From NCBI GenBank assembly GCA_017965665.1, contig JAGCPN010000008.1, positions 1-64,000 on the forward strand: 64,000 nucleotides of DNA. Direction: 5' to 3'. Positions 16,690 to 27,052 of the stretch are shown here, one piece after another. Within the stretch, counting starts at the first letter, position 1; every line of letters starts with the position of its first letter. The DNA is from Aeriscardovia sp. Lineage in GTDB: Bacteria; Actinomycetota; Actinomycetes; Actinomycetales; Bifidobacteriaceae. The notes beneath the pieces are model-generated. The model worked only from the letters and a program-made list of their open reading frames with translations. It made no database searches and had not been told where the DNA came from. Position numbers and translations under genes: made by a program.

Positions 16690-18495
16690 ATGAAAAAAGA
16701 GAGCGCCTCACCTCTGGTCTACGAGACCTCTCCGGAAGACAACCTGTTTTCCATCCTGCAAAAGCGCGCCGCGGCCGCTCCGGAGGGGGAGCTGGTAAAG
16801 TACAAAGACGGTGACGGAAAGTGGCAGTCTTTCACGTCCGAAGAATTTTTGAACCTCTCCTCCCTCCTGGCCAGGGGGCTTATGGCCCAGGGGTTCAAAA
16901 AAGGGGACAGGCTTGCGATCCTCTCTTCCACCCGCTGGGAGTGGACGGCCTTTGACTTTGCGGCCCTGAGCATCGGGGTCGTGGTGGTCCCTATCTACCA
17001 GACCGATTCTCCCCACCAGATCAGGGCCATTTTGAAAGGGACCGGCGCCAGGGCGGCGATTGCCGAAGACGGGGGGCAAAGAGAAAAGCTGGAAGAGGCG
17101 GAGGCTGAGGGGGCGTCCCTGGAATCTGTCTGGCTCTTTGACGAGGGGGCCGTGCCCACCTTCTGCGCCCTGGGAAAGGCGGTAAGCGACGAAGAATGGA
17201 AGGAGGCGGCCTCGAAAGTAAAGGCCGAAGACCTCGCCACCGTCGTCTACACCTCCGGATCCACCGCCGCGCCCAAGGGAGTGGAGCTGACGCACGGGAT
17301 GCTGTGCTGCAACGCCTACAGCATCTGCATGACCGTGCCCCAGATCTGCTACCAGGAAGGGGGGTGCTACCTCTGCTTCCTCCCGCTCGCCCACATCTTC
17401 GCCAGAGCCATGCAGTTCGCCGTCACGGCCTGCACCATGACCCTCGCGCTCGAAGGGGACACCAAGACCCTCCTTGAGGACTTCAGGAAGGTGAACCCCA
17501 CGCTGATTTTGGGCGTGCCAAGGATTTTTGAAAAAATCTACAACGCCTCGACCCAAAAGGCGGCCGGGGGGCTGTCGGCCAGGACCTTCAAAAAAGCTGT
17601 GCTGGCGGCCAAAGAGTGGTCGAAGTGCCAGCAGGAAAAGCAGCCCGTGCCATCGATGGTGGAGTATAAAAAGAGGTTCTATTCAAAGCTCGTGTACAAA
17701 AAAATTTTAAAGGCCATGGGGTCCAGGGCGAGCTTTGCCATAACGGGGGGAGCCCCTATAGACAGGGGCCTGTCCGCCTTCTTCAACGGCATGGGCCTGC
17801 CGCTGCTCGAAGGCTACGGCCTGACCGAGACCTGCCCGTGCACCTTGAACCCCGTAGAGGGCTACAAAGTGGGAAGCGTGGGCAGGCCCGTGGCCTCCTG
17901 CCGGGTGGCGATAAGCGAAGAAGGGGAGATACTGGTAAAAGGCCCCACGGTCTTCAGGGGATACCTGGGGGAGCCGGAACTTACGAAAGAGGCCATTGAC
18001 GAAGAGGGCTGGTTCCACACGGGGGATCTGGGCGAAATCGACGACGACGGGTTTTTGTACGTGACGGGGAGGATAAAGGAGCTGATAATTACGGCCGGCG
18101 GGAAGAACGTGTCCCCGGCGGTGCTCGAAAGCGCCCTTAAGACCTGCCCGCTGGTTTCAGAGTGCGCCCTGATAGGCGACAAGCGCCCCTTCGTCTCGGC
18201 GCTGATAACCCTGGACCTGGGGGCGGTGAACGCCTTTTTGGAGAGCCGGCGCCTCGATCCCGCCCCGAATTTGGCGCAGGCCGCGCAAAACCCCCTCGTC
18301 TACAACCGCATCTTGGAGGCCGTAGACGAGGCCAACCGGAAGGTCTCGAGGGCCGAATCCATAAGGAAGTTCTTGATTTTAGATTCCCAGTTCACCGTCG
18401 AAAACGGCCTGCTGACCCCCTCCCTGAAGATCCGCAGGAACGCCATAGCCAGGAGGTTTAAGGGAGAGATAGAAAAGAAGATCTACTCCCGGTAG
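16690..18495 (+). CDS. fadD: Long-chain acyl-CoA synthetase (AMP-forming)
   Basis: ANL-superfamily enzyme that activates fatty acids through an acyl-AMP intermediate to acyl-CoA, for lipid remodelling or degradation. The AMP-binding P-loop reads YTSGSTAAPKGVELTH near residues 190-205 (usual form TSGTTGxPKG). YGLTET follows near residue 378 and GWFHTGDLGEID with TGRIKELIITAGGKNV in the hinge region. It is 601 aa from the ATG at 16690, chosen because GGGAGG lies 4 nt upstream; a TTG five codons earlier is less likely. It is cytoplasmic or membrane-associated. It converges on clpP2 with no gap between the stop codons. Confidence 0.9.
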   Translation: MKKESASPLVYETSPEDNLFSILQKRAAAAPEGELVKYKDGDGKWQSFTSEEFLNLSSLLARGLMAQGFKKGDRLAILSSTRWEWTAFDFAALSIGVVVVPIYQTDSPHQIRAILKGTGARAAIAEDGGQREKLEEAEAEGASLESVWLFDEGAVPTFCALGKAVSDEEWKEAASKVKAEDLATVVYTSGSTAAPKGVELTHGMLCCNAYSICMTVPQICYQEGGCYLCFLPLAHIFARAMQFAVTACTMTLALEGDTKTLLEDFRKVNPTLILGVPRIFEKIYNASTQKAAGGLSARTFKKAVLAAKEWSKCQQEKQPVPSMVEYKKRFYSKLVYKKILKAMGSRASFAITGGAPIDRGLSAFFNGMGLPLLEGYGLTETCPCTLNPVEGYKVGSVGRPVASCRVAISEEGEILVKGPTVFRGYLGEPELTKEAIDEEGWFHTGDLGEIDDDGFLYVTGRIKELIITAGGKNVSPAVLESALKTCPLVSECALIGDKRPFVSALITLDLGAVNAFLESRRLDPAPNLAQAAQNPLVYNRILEAVDEANRKVSRAESIRKFLILDSQFTVENGLLTPSLKIRRNAIARRFKGEIEKKIYSR

Positions 18496-19119
18496 TTATT
18501 TTCGCCTCTCGAGGATCTCGTCTACAATCCCGTAGTCCTTGGCCTGCTGGGCGGTGAGGATGGTGTCCAGCTCTATGTCCCGGCCTATCTTTTCCTCGCT
18601 CTGCCCGGTGTGCTTGGCCAGGGTGGATTCCAGCCACTTTCGCATCCTCAGCATTTCCCTGGCCTGAATCTCTATCTCGCTCGCCTTTCCGAAGCTCTCC
18701 CCCATGGCGGGCTGGTGTATGAGGACCCTGGCGTTGGGCAAAATCAGCCGCTTGCCCTTGGCGCCGGCGGCGAGGATCACGGACGCCGCGCTCGTGGCCT
18801 GCCCCAGGCACACCGTGGATACGTCCGGCTTTACGTACTGCATGGTGTCGTAGATGGCGGTCATGGCGGTCATCGAGCCCCCGGGGGAGTTGATGTAGAT
18901 AGTGATGTCCCGATCCGGATCCTGGCTCTCCAGGACCAGAAGCTGGGCCATGATGTCGTCTGCGCTGGCGTCGTCCACCTGCACGCCCATGAAGATGATC
19001 CTCTCCTCAAAGAGCCTGGAGTAGGGATCGGCCCTCTTTATTCCGTAGGGCGTCCTTTCCTCGAACTCGGGGAGGATGTAGCGATCCTGGAAGCCTCCAA
19101 ATCCCGTTAGATTCCTCAT
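18496..19119 (-). CDS. clpP2: ATP-dependent Clp protease proteolytic subunit 2
   Basis: Serine protease subunit of the ClpP barrel, fed by ClpX or ClpC. The catalytic Ser110 is in GQATSAASVIL and His135 in RVLIHQPAMG; the Asp lies in the C-terminal part. It is 207 aa, with a longer N-terminal region than ClpP1, as usual for the second actinobacterial copy. It begins 2 nt after the clpP1 stop on the minus strand, so the two are translated from one mRNA and form a mixed ClpP1P2 complex, as known for actinomycetes. The numbering as clpP2 follows operon order. Confidence 0.93.
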   Translation of the reverse strand: MRNLTGFGGFQDRYILPEFEERTPYGIKRADPYSRLFEERIIFMGVQVDDASADDIMAQLLVLESQDPDRDITIYINSPGGSMTAMTAIYDTMQYVKPDVSTVCLGQATSAASVILAAGAKGKRLILPNARVLIHQPAMGESFGKASEIEIQAREMLRMRKWLESTLAKHTGQSEEKIGRDIELDTILTAQQAKDYGIVDEILERRK

Positions 19120-19121
19120 AG

Positions 19122-19712
19122 TTATCTTTCTAGGTTGTCGCTGGAAGAGAGTATGTGGTCCACAAACCCGTAATCTAAGGCCTGCTGGGCGGTGAACCAG
19201 TGGTCGTAGGCGTTGTCTTTGTAGATCTGCTCCACGCTCTTGCCCGTCTGCTTTGCAGTGATTTCCGACAGCGTCTTTTTCATGTCCATGATGAGTTCGG
19301 CGTTTACGCGCACATCCGTCTCAGTGCCCCCGATGCCGCCGGCGGGCTGGTGCATGAGGACCCTGGCGTGGGGGGTTATGTACCTTTTGCCCTTGGTGCC
19401 GCTGGAGAGCAGGAACTGGCCCATTGACGCCGCCATGCCGACTGCTACCGTGGCCACGTCCGGGGCGACCAGCTGCATAGTGTCATATATGGCCATTCCG
19501 GCCGTGATGGAGCCTCCGGGGGAGTTGATGTAGAGCCATATGTCCTGCTTGGGGTCCTGGTTGGCCAGAAGGAGCATCTGCGCGCAGATGACGTTGGCGT
19601 TCTCGTCTTTGACTTCCCCTGCGAGCCAGATGATCCTGTTTTTGAGAAGCTGCCTGTAGATGGGGTGCGTCCCGGGGAGGGCTTCTTCATCCGATTCGTT
19701 TGCCTGTGTCAA
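19122..19712 (-). CDS. clpP1: ATP-dependent Clp protease proteolytic subunit 1
   Basis: First of two ClpP subunits. The catalytic triad is visible: Ser96 in GMAASMGQF, His121 in VLMHQPAGG and Asp170 in NAYDHW. It is 196 aa. A TTG start is used, with AGGAG 5 nt upstream; no ATG lies nearby in frame. It follows tig with an 8-nt gap and precedes clpP2 with 2 nt, giving a tig-clpP1-clpP2 operon. clpX, which often follows, is not here. Confidence 0.93.
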   Translation of the reverse strand: MTQANESDEEALPGTHPIYRQLLKNRIIWLAGEVKDENANVICAQMLLLANQDPKQDIWLYINSPGGSITAGMAIYDTMQLVAPDVATVAVGMAASMGQFLLSSGTKGKRYITPHARVLMHQPAGGIGGTETDVRVNAELIMDMKKTLSEITAKQTGKSVEQIYKDNAYDHWFTAQQALDYGFVDHILSSSDNLER

Positions 19713-19720
19713 ATTGTCTC

Positions 19721-21145
19721 CTACTTGGATTTTTCAGAGCTCTTCTTCGCCTTGGAGGAGGGGGCCTTGGAAGAAGAGGCGTCCTTGGCGGCCTCGTTGG
19801 CCGTCGTCGCGGCAAGGGAGGCGGCGGCCATGGCGCGGGCTTCTCCCGTGGCCTGCTCTTCAGCTTTCTCCTCTTCGTCGCTTCCAAGGTATGAGGAAAG
19901 GTCGACCGCGTTCCCCTCGGGATCGTTGAACTCGACTTTCTTCATCCCTTCCACCATCGCCTTCTGGTGGCGGGCGGTGTTCATGGCTTCTTCCAGCTGC
20001 CCGTTCCTTATCACCATGTTTATGAACTGCGGGAGGGGCACGTTGAACTGCTGGGCGGTCACTCCGAGGAAGTGGGTGATGTCCCCTTCGGTTATCTCGG
20101 TCCCCAGGTCGTCTGCCAGCTGGTCCAAGACGATCTGCTCTTTCATGGCGTCCCTGAGTTCGGAAGCGATCTTGGCCTTCTGATCTTTGGTGATGTCTTT
20201 TCCGCCCTTGGCTTCCTGTTCCTCTATGAGGCCTTTGAGCATCTCTTCGGGAAGAGGGATATCCGCCCCCTCCAGGTAGTTTATGAAGGCCTCCTTGGCC
20301 TCCTCGGCCTCCTCTGCGTCCCTGCGGGCCTGGAGCTGGTTTGCGATGGCGCTCTTGAGTTCGTCCAGGGTGTCAAACTCCGAAGCTTCCTTTGCAAATT
20401 CGTCGTCGAGCTTGGGGAGTTCTTCCCTCTTTACGTCTTTCACCTTGACTTCCGCCCTGAGCTCTTTGCCCTTGTTTTCGCCGGACTTGGGGGTGAAAGT
20501 GAAGGTCGCTTCCTCCCCCTTCCTCATGCCGCGCAGAGCCTTGTCGAGGCCGGGGATTTCGGAGGACCCCACTTTGTAACTGGGCTCCCTCTTGGATTCG
20601 ATCTCCTTTTCCCCGTCGAAGATCTTAAGATCCATGTCGACGTAGTTGCCCGTCTTGATGAGGGCGGAAGTTTCCACGAGGGTGGAGTAGTTGTGCCTGA
20701 GCTTGTCTAGGGCGTCGGCCACTCCGTCTTTCTCGCTCTGGGGGGGCTCTATGGTGAGCTTGGTTCCGTCAAGCTTGGGGAGCTTCACATCCGGCCTCAC
20801 AAACAGTTCCGCCTCGAAAGAGAGGCCTTCTCCCGGATTTTGGGGGATCTGCTTTATCGTGAACTTCGGAGCGTCTATGGGGCGGATTTCGTCCTTGTGT
20901 TCCTGGAGGGCCTTCTGGTAGAAGTTCTTGACGATTCCATCCAGGGCCCTGTCAAGGATGTAGCCGTAGCCGACCTTGGCATCAACCAGCTTCGCCGGGA
21001 CGTGGCCCTTCCTGAATCCGGGAATGGAGATCCTGCGCGAGATAACGTCGCGCTCCTTGTTGATAAAGGGAGCCAGATCCTCCCCTGAAGCCGTTATGTC
21101 TATTTGGACTTTCGTAGGATCTAGCCGATTGATGGTAACTTTCAC
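19721..21145 (-). CDS. tig: Trigger factor chaperone
   Basis: Ribosome-bound chaperone that meets nascent chains at the exit tunnel. The N-terminal ribosome-binding signature [13 protein letters not shown] is near residue 43, followed by the FKBP-like prolyl isomerase domain (about residues 160-245) and the helical C-terminal arms. The 474 aa include an Ala/Ser/Lys-rich tail of about 55 residues typical of actinobacteria. A GTG start is chosen, with CGGAG 6 nt upstream. It heads the operon tig-clpP1-clpP2, linking folding at the ribosome to protein turnover. Confidence 0.95.
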   Translation of the reverse strand: MKVTINRLDPTKVQIDITASGEDLAPFINKERDVISRRISIPGFRKGHVPAKLVDAKVGYGYILDRALDGIVKNFYQKALQEHKDEIRPIDAPKFTIKQIPQNPGEGLSFEAELFVRPDVKLPKLDGTKLTIEPPQSEKDGVADALDKLRHNYSTLVETSALIKTGNYVDMDLKIFDGEKEIESKREPSYKVGSSEIPGLDKALRGMRKGEEATFTFTPKSGENKGKELRAEVKVKDVKREELPKLDDEFAKEASEFDTLDELKSAIANQLQARRDAEEAEEAKEAFINYLEGADIPLPEEMLKGLIEEQEAKGGKDITKDQKAKIASELRDAMKEQIVLDQLADDLGTEITEGDITHFLGVTAQQFNVPLPQFINMVIRNGQLEEAMNTARHQKAMVEGMKKVEFNDPEGNAVDLSSYLGSDEEEKAEEQATGEARAMAAASLAATTANEAAKDASSSKAPSSKAKKSSEKSK

Positions 21146-21188
21146 TGTCAGCTCCGTTTTCTTTTGTTTTTGACATAAGTCAAGGCAA

Positions 21189-22454
21189 TTATAAATTACT
21201 GGCTTCTATAACTTTAGCTATTAAGCCCAACCTCCAGCCGTTCACTCCGGAAGATTTCAGGAAATTTTCGCCTTCCCCTTTCGGAGGGACAGTCCAGAAG
21301 TACTCCCTTAAGATTTTGGGGCTTATGAGAAATGAGGAGGGGATGGAGAGGGATTTTGCTATCTTTTCCACCTCTTCGCTCGCCTTTTCGAGGCGGGCGA
21401 GCCTGTCGGGGTGCCTCTTTTCCCAGATCTTAAGGGAGCTTGGCACGGCAGATCCCCTTTTGGACGGGGGCGCCGCAAGGCGGGGCAGGGAGGAAGAGGG
21501 CAGAGCCAGGGCCCTATCCACGGCCTCTTTCCAAATTTTCGGCTTTATGCGGTGCTGAAGGGGGATGTAGCGGTCAAACAAAAGGTCTAACTCGCAGTTT
21601 TTTTCAACTTTCACCCTCTCGGCGGCGCCTGTCTGCCGAAATTCGCTCTCGCTTCTGGGTTTTTTAAGGGCGAGTTCGATTATGGTCTCGTCTTTCAAAA
21701 CCAGCCCCGGAGCCAGGTCGAGATCCTTTGCGACTTCCTCCCGGGCCTCCCAGAGCTCTCTTACTACCGCAAGGCCCCGCCTGTCGGCGCCCAAAACCGT
21801 GATGTTCGACACCCCCCTCCAGGGATCCTGCCTCTTTTTTAAGTCGGATCCTCTGCAAAGCAGGGTCGAAAACTCCTCCCTTGCCCACTCCTCCATGCCC
21901 TTTTTGCGCAGGGCCTCCTCTTCGGCCCCTTCCAGGTCGATGAGGAACTCGACGTCCAGCGCGGCGTAGTTCCTCCAGGGCCTGGGCAGGGGGCGAAGCG
22001 ACCAGTCCGCCGTGGCAAACTCTTTTTCCAGGCTTATGCCCAAAAATTCTTCTGTGCACTTGGCCAGGCCCATGCGCTCCCTGCCCAAAAACATGCAGGC
22101 GACCTGGGTGTCGAAGATGGCGCAGGGAAGCGCCCCCATCCGGGCGAAGGCCGGCAGATCCTGAACGGAATCGTGGAGCACCCACACGGGGGCCACCGAA
22201 GAGAGGAGGGAAAGATCGGCCCCTGAAGACGAGAGGGCGGGGGCGTCGAAAAGAAAAGTGGGGGTCCCCTTTTTCTTCATCTGCACCAGATAGTTTCCAT
22301 GCGAATAGCGGTACATCGCCGCCCTCTCCGCATCCACCGCCACCGGGCCCGGAGCGGACCTTAAGACCGAGAGGGCCCTTTCAAAGTCCGAAAGGGAGCT
22401 GACGAGGGGAGGCACTCCCCCTTTGGGCTCCCTGACCAGTTTGAATGCAGGCAT
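21189..22454 (-). CDS. rnd: Ribonuclease D-like 3'-5' exonuclease with HRDC domain
   Basis: DEDD-family exonuclease for tRNA and stable RNA 3'-end trimming. The first acidic motif is VAVDAERAAMYRYSH near residue 40, the second is in the FDTQVACMFLG region, and YAALDVEFLIDL supplies the C-terminal Asp motif. An HRDC-like helical region follows (about residues 220-300). The 421 aa match actinobacterial members, which carry a C-terminal extension. The upstream gene (22458-22748) ends only 3 nt before its ATG, so they form one transcript. Confidence 0.88.
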   Translation of the reverse strand: MPAFKLVREPKGGVPPLVSSLSDFERALSVLRSAPGPVAVDAERAAMYRYSHGNYLVQMKKKGTPTFLFDAPALSSSGADLSLLSSVAPVWVLHDSVQDLPAFARMGALPCAIFDTQVACMFLGRERMGLAKCTEEFLGISLEKEFATADWSLRPLPRPWRNYAALDVEFLIDLEGAEEEALRKKGMEEWAREEFSTLLCRGSDLKKRQDPWRGVSNITVLGADRRGLAVVRELWEAREEVAKDLDLAPGLVLKDETIIELALKKPRSESEFRQTGAAERVKVEKNCELDLLFDRYIPLQHRIKPKIWKEAVDRALALPSSSLPRLAAPPSKRGSAVPSSLKIWEKRHPDRLARLEKASEEVEKIAKSLSIPSSFLISPKILREYFWTVPPKGEGENFLKSSGVNGWRLGLIAKVIEASNL

Positions 22455-22457
22455 AAA

Positions 22458-22748
22458 TCAGAAGATGGCCGAAGGCGTATCTTCTTCCCCCTTGGGATCC
22501 TGCTTGATTTCCGCCCTCTCTTCTTCGCTGCCCATCTCGTCTAGAGAATCGGACCCGGCTTCTTCGTCCCAGGACCTGTTTTCCTCGTCCCATTTGGCGT
22601 TGTCCCGGGCAGCCTTTTCGAGAGCCCTTTGGGCCTCCTCTTCTGTGTCGTAGGGGCCCATTACATCGAACAAACTCGAGATTCGGCCATACTCGACCTT
22701 TTTGGTTCTGATGTTAAAGTACCACTTCTTGTCTTCTCCCGGCCACAT
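22458..22748 (-). CDS. Conserved small actinobacterial protein, unknown function
   Basis: 96-aa acidic cytoplasmic protein. The N-terminal half (KKWYFNIRTKKVEYG, MGPYDTEEEAQRALEKA) matches a small family widespread in actinobacteria and often found upstream of rnd-type genes. It resembles a short SPOR-like alpha/beta unit with the pattern WYFN-x-V-x-G, YxTxEEAxxAL. The C-terminus is disordered and Glu/Asp-rich. The ATG is preceded by GAGGAGG 5 nt upstream. It ends 3 nt before rnd. The function is unknown. Confidence 0.7.
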   Translation of the reverse strand: MWPGEDKKWYFNIRTKKVEYGRISSLFDVMGPYDTEEEAQRALEKAARDNAKWDEENRSWDEEAGSDSLDEMGSEEERAEIKQDPKGEEDTPSAIF

Positions 22749-22778
22749 ATGTCCTCCTCACAGTTTGCAGAGCGCTGT

Positions 22779-24443
22779 CTACTCGAAAAAGTGCTGGGTG
22801 ATGGGGATTTGCCTGTCGTGCTTGAGGGCGCGCAGGGACACCTTCGGCCCCACCGGGCACTGCCTCCTCTTCCACTCGGCCTTGTCTACGAGGCTTATCA
22901 CCTGATCGACTATGGCCCTGTCGAAGCCTTCGGCCAGCATCTCGGCCCTGCCCTTGTTCTCCTCTATGTAAGCGTAGAGGACGGAGTCCAGGGTCTCGTA
23001 ATCCGGAAGCGTGTCGCAGTCCTTCTGTCCGGGGTGCAGTTCTGCGCTGGGGGCCTTGGAGAGCATGGACTGGGAAATGCAGCCGCCCTTGGTGTTCTTA
23101 TAGGCGGCGATCTTGTAGACCCTGCTCTTGTAGATGTCGCAAATCGGGCTGTAGGCCCCGACGGAGTCGCCGTACATGGTGAAGTAGCCCGTGGCCATTT
23201 CGGACTTGTTGGCGCAGTTTATCACCAGACCGCCGTGCTCGTTGGAGTAGGACATGAGGATCATGCCGCGGATGCGGGAGTGGAGGTTCTCCTCGGCGCC
23301 GTCCTTGAGGCCGAGGGAATCGAAAGCGGAGATGAAGGAAGAGATGGGGATCTCTTCAAACTTGCACCCCAGGGCCTCCGCGAACTCCTTGGCGTCCGCC
23401 CTGGACTGATCGGAAGTGCAGGAGGAGGGCATGAAGATGCAGGTCACGTTTTCTTTGCCGAAGGCGTCGGCCGCCATTTCCGCGCAGAGGGCGGAATCTA
23501 TCCCGCCGCTGAGGCCCACGATCGCCTTGTCGAAGCCGTTCTTGGCGCCGTAGTCTTTGAGGCCGAGGACGGAGTTGGCGTAGACCTGGCCGTCAAGGCT
23601 GTCTAGCGGCCTGCACACGTTCACGTCCCCTTCTTCGCCGGAGGGGGAAGCTCCCAGATCCCAGAAGACGAGGTCTTCTGCAAACTGGCGGGCCTGAGCG
23701 TAAAGCTTGCCCTCCCCGTCCATAACGAAGCTGCCGCCGTCAAAGACGAGGTCGTCCTGGCCGCCGACCTGGTTGACGTACATCACCGGGCAGCCGAGCT
23801 TTGTGCCCTTTTCCACGGCCAGGTCGTAGCGGGTCTTCATCTTCCCCTCGTTGTAGGGGCTGCCGTTCATGGAGACAAGAAGGTCTATCCCTTCTCCCCT
23901 CAGGTCTCCTACCGTTCCGCCTTCCCTCCAGATGTCCTCGCAGATGGCGACCCCGAACTTCTTTCCGAACAACTCCACGGTCACCGGCTTGTCTCCGGGG
24001 GCGAAGAGCCGCAGCTCGTCGAAGACGCCGTAGGTGGGCAAAAAGTGCTTGTCGTAAGTGTCGAAGATCTCGCCCTCGTGAAGGATGAAGAGGCGGTTGT
24101 GGTCAGTGGCGTACCAGATCTTGCCCTTCTGGGCCTCGAGGGAGCCGAGCCCCAGGGAGCCCACGAAGACGTAAAGATCTCCCAGGCCGTTGTCTTTCAG
24201 GGCCGCCGCCAGCTGGCGCGTGGCGTCAGAGGCCTGGTAGCGGAAGGAATTTTTGAATACCAGATCGTCTATCGGATAGCCCGTCAGGGTCATTTCCGGA
24301 CATACGACTATGTCGGCATCTTGGGCCTTGGCTTTTTTGCAGGCTTTCACAACTTTTTCGCAGTTGCCAGCTATGTCTCCCACAAATGTATCTATTTGGG
24401 CCATTGCAAAACGCACCGGGCGATTTTCTACAGCCATATCCAT
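22779..24443 (-). CDS. nadE: Glutamine-dependent NAD+ synthetase
   Basis: Last step of NAD synthesis: amidation of deamido-NAD using glutamine. It has two domains. The N-terminal nitrilase-like glutaminase carries the catalytic Glu in VVCPEMTLTGYP, a Lys, and the Cys in VAICEDIWREGG. The C-terminal synthetase has the ATP-pyrophosphatase loop GLSGGIDSAL and the NKSEMATGYFTMYGD segment. It is about 554 aa from the ATG at 24443; an ATG two codons later and a TTG four codons earlier are alternatives. A 14-bp palindrome sits about 27 nt before the start and may be an operator. Confidence 0.94.
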   Translation of the reverse strand: MDMAVENRPVRFAMAQIDTFVGDIAGNCEKVVKACKKAKAQDADIVVCPEMTLTGYPIDDLVFKNSFRYQASDATRQLAAALKDNGLGDLYVFVGSLGLGSLEAQKGKIWYATDHNRLFILHEGEIFDTYDKHFLPTYGVFDELRLFAPGDKPVTVELFGKKFGVAICEDIWREGGTVGDLRGEGIDLLVSMNGSPYNEGKMKTRYDLAVEKGTKLGCPVMYVNQVGGQDDLVFDGGSFVMDGEGKLYAQARQFAEDLVFWDLGASPSGEEGDVNVCRPLDSLDGQVYANSVLGLKDYGAKNGFDKAIVGLSGGIDSALCAEMAADAFGKENVTCIFMPSSCTSDQSRADAKEFAEALGCKFEEIPISSFISAFDSLGLKDGAEENLHSRIRGMILMSYSNEHGGLVINCANKSEMATGYFTMYGDSVGAYSPICDIYKSRVYKIAAYKNTKGGCISQSMLSKAPSAELHPGQKDCDTLPDYETLDSVLYAYIEENKGRAEMLAEGFDRAIVDQVISLVDKAEWKRRQCPVGPKVSLRALKHDRQIPITQHFFE

Positions 24444-24469
24444 CTTCTTTCTCAACAGACAGATTGCAC

Positions 24470-24483
24470 CTTAACAGGTTAAG
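24470..24483. promoter_or_regulatory. Perfect palindrome upstream of nadE
   Basis: CTTAAC-AG-GTTAAG is a perfect 14-bp inverted repeat with 6-bp arms, 27 nt upstream of the nadE ATG. On the minus strand it falls between a possible -35 (TTGCTG) and -10 (TGCAAT), the usual place for a repressor site. No regulator gene is adjacent. Candidate regulator classes known for NAD genes are NrtR and NiaR, but I cannot match the site to either. Confidence 0.4.
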
Positions 24484-24541
24484 TCAGCAAAAATGGCAGC
24501 CCTTCGGGTGTAGTAATACTATATAACAAAAGATCTGGCGA

Positions 24542-27052
24542 TTAATTTCCTATTTCTTCAAACGGGACAAAGCGGTAGTTGGAAAAGACGGCCTGCCCCT
24601 CGGCGAGGGATGCGGCGCAGTCGAGGTCGGCGCAGATGGACCAGTCCAAATCCCCGTCCCCGTCTTTTATGATCTGCCTGCAGCGCCAAAAGCCGTCCAG
24701 AGAGGCCGTGGATTCCACTGAAAAGTACTTTTCGCTCCTCGCATCCTGGGAGGTGTCTGCAGATTCGTGATCCGAATAGAACCTGTCCAGGGCCTCGTCC
24801 CAAGCGCGGACCCCCCAGCCCCAGCGCGCGTCCATATCCCCCAGCTCTTCAAACCTGTCCAAGGCTATGAGCTCTGCGCGCCTGAAGAGGGCGTTTCGGG
24901 CCATGAGCACCAGGCCCCGCCTCTCTTCCATCCAGTCCTTTTCTTCAGGCTCCTCTTGGGGCCCTTCCTGCTCATGGGCGAGGTTTCCTTCCCTGGCCCA
25001 CTCGTCCAGAAGGCTGGAATCCACCCCGTCTATCAAAAGCCCCAGCCACGAAGTTATCTCGGCCAGGTGGGGCGTGTAGTACTCGTCGGGCACGGTGTGA
25101 GCCAATACCTTCCACGCATCCGAAAGGTACCTGAGCAATATCCCCTCCACCCTTGCCAAGGCGTAGCGCGAGACGTACTCGTTGAAGTTGGAGAAGGTCT
25201 CTATCATGTCCCTGAGGATAGACTTGGGGCTCAGGGCGTAGTCTCCGGCCCAGGGCATCTCCCTCTTGTACTCTTCAAAGCTCTCTTCCAGCTCGCTTTC
25301 CAGGGGCCTGGGATAGGAGATGTCCTCAATTTTTTCCATCCTCTCCTCCCATTCGATTCCCTCCGCCTTCATCTCCGCTATGGCTTTGTCCCTGGCGGCC
25401 CGCTCCTGAGCCCGAAGGATGGGGTCGGGATCTTCGAGGATGGACTCTATTACGGAAATCAAATCGAGCTCATAAGAGGGAGAATCCCTGTTTAAGAGGG
25501 GGAAGGCGGAAAAGAGGAAGGGTGAGAGGGGCTCGTTTAAAGCGAAGTTGTCCGGAACGTCGATCGTAGTCGAGTAATCCCCGTCGTTTGACAGCGTTAT
25601 GACCCCGCTCTCTATCAGGGCGGAAAAAATGTCGTCGGTTTGGGAAAGCAGCCTGCTTTTTTGAAGCTCCGTCTGCGCGGAGGCTTCTATAAGTTCGGCC
25701 AGCCGCCCCTTGGCGTCCCCTCCCTGGACCACTTCCGCCAGTGCCATAGAGTGGCTAACTTTCAAATGGGCGACGAGAGTCTCGGAAGGGGATGAGGCGA
25801 GCTTTTCGAAAGTATTTTTGTCCCAGCTGGGCCCTGAGGAACTCTTCGGTAAAGCTTTCTTTTTCTTCTTGCCGTCCTTTTCCCTGGCCTCTATCTCTTC
25901 TGGAGGGGCCTGGCAGACTACGAGCCCCTCCTTGTCAAAGCCGCTGCGCCCGGCGCGGCCGGCGATCTGGCGAAATTCGCGCACCTTCAGCCGCCTGTCT
26001 TTGACCCCGTCCCACTTGACAAGGGAAGTGAAGACAACTGTGTGGATGGGCACGTTGATCCCAACTCCGAGGGTGTCGGTTCCGCAGATTAGAGGAAGTT
26101 TTCCACTCTGGGCGAGCTGCTCGACGAGGCGCCGGTACCTGGGGAGCATTCCGGCGTGGTGCACCCCCACGCCTGACGACAGCAGGCGCTTTAGGGTCTT
26201 TCCGAAGGCCGTGGTGAATTTCTCCCCCTTTATCGCCTCTTTCACTTCCTCCCGTTTCTCTTTCGACACTATCCCGAAATTCACGAGGGATTCTGCGTCC
26301 CTCAGCGCGGCCTCTTGGGAAGTGTGGACGATGTAGACGGGATCCAGGCCTTTGGAAACCAGGTCCTGCGCGATCTTCTGAATGGGATCGGCCTCATAGT
26401 CATACTCTAACGGCACGGGCCTGGGGGCGTCCCCGATGTACTCTACCTCCCTCGATGTCCTGCGGCGCAGGGTCGAAATTATCGACGAAGGATCTCCCAA
26501 AGTGGCGCTCATCAGGAGGAACTGGGAGTCGGGCATGTCGAGGAGGGGGACCTGCCAGGCCCAGCCACGCTGGGCGTCCCCGTAGTAGTGCGCCTCGTCC
26601 ATGATGATGCAGCAGTTTCCCCGGGCCTGGCCCCTCAAGGACTGGTTGGCCAGGATTTCAGCCGTGCAAAAGATTATCGGCGCCCCAGGGTCGATGGAAG
26701 TGTCTCCGGTGAGCATTCCCACAAAGCCCTTGCCGAAAATCGAGAGCCCCTCGAAAAACTTTTCGTTTACAAGGGCTTTTATCGGAGCGGTATAGTATGC
26801 CCTGCGCCCCTGGCAGAGGGCCTGGAACATAAAGCCGTAGGCCACGAGGGACTTGCCGGATCCGGTGGGGGTGGTGAGGAGCAGGTGGGAATCGGAAAAA
26901 AGAGCGATCAGGGCCCTCTCCTGATGATCCCAGGGGGCCTTGCCCCCCATCTTCACCCACTCGAGGTACCTGTCTAAAATCTCCTCTTCGTCGAACGGCT
27001 CTCCCTTTAAGGGCAGAAAGTAGGAGAGCTTTTCGGCCTCACCGCTCGTAAT
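24542..27052 (-). CDS. DExH-box RNA/DNA helicase with C-terminal DUF3516-like region
   Basis: Large superfamily 2 helicase of the Ski2/Mtr4-like actinobacterial type. Walker A is TPTGSGKS, the DEAH box [11 protein letters not shown], motif III LMSATLG and motif [12 protein letters not shown]. The C-terminal half lacks catalytic motifs and resembles the DUF3516 region. The first standard start codon in frame is GTG at 26956, which cuts off a conserved N-terminal helix: the upstream codons encode [21 protein letters not shown], matching family members. Continuing upstream there is no ATG, GTG or TTG, only an ATT at 27052 with GGAAGGAAG upstream, overlapping the end of aspS. I report the ATT start. 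The strand is shared with aspS-hisS. Confidence 0.82.
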   Translation of the reverse strand: MTSGEAEKLSYFLPLKGEPFDEEEILDRYLEWVKMGGKAPWDHQERALIALFSDSHLLLTTPTGSGKSLVAYGFMFQALCQGRRAYYTAPIKALVNEKFFEGLSIFGKGFVGMLTGDTSIDPGAPIIFCTAEILANQSLRGQARGNCCIIMDEAHYYGDAQRGWAWQVPLLDMPDSQFLLMSATLGDPSSIISTLRRRTSREVEYIGDAPRPVPLEYDYEADPIQKIAQDLVSKGLDPVYIVHTSQEAALRDAESLVNFGIVSKEKREEVKEAIKGEKFTTAFGKTLKRLLSSGVGVHHAGMLPRYRRLVEQLAQSGKLPLICGTDTLGVGINVPIHTVVFTSLVKWDGVKDRRLKVREFRQIAGRAGRSGFDKEGLVVCQAPPEEIEAREKDGKKKKKALPKSSSGPSWDKNTFEKLASSPSETLVAHLKVSHSMALAEVVQGGDAKGRLAELIEASAQTELQKSRLLSQTDDIFSALIESGVITLSNDGDYSTTIDVPDNFALNEPLSPFLFSAFPLLNRDSPSYELDLISVIESILEDPDPILRAQERAARDKAIAEMKAEGIEWEERMEKIEDISYPRPLESELEESFEEYKREMPWAGDYALSPKSILRDMIETFSNFNEYVSRYALARVEGILLRYLSDAWKVLAHTVPDEYYTPHLAEITSWLGLLIDGVDSSLLDEWAREGNLAHEQEGPQEEPEEKDWMEERRGLVLMARNALFRRAELIALDRFEELGDMDARWGWGVRAWDEALDRFYSDHESADTSQDARSEKYFSVESTASLDGFWRCRQIIKDGDGDLDWSICADLDCAASLAEGQAVFSNYRFVPFEEIGN

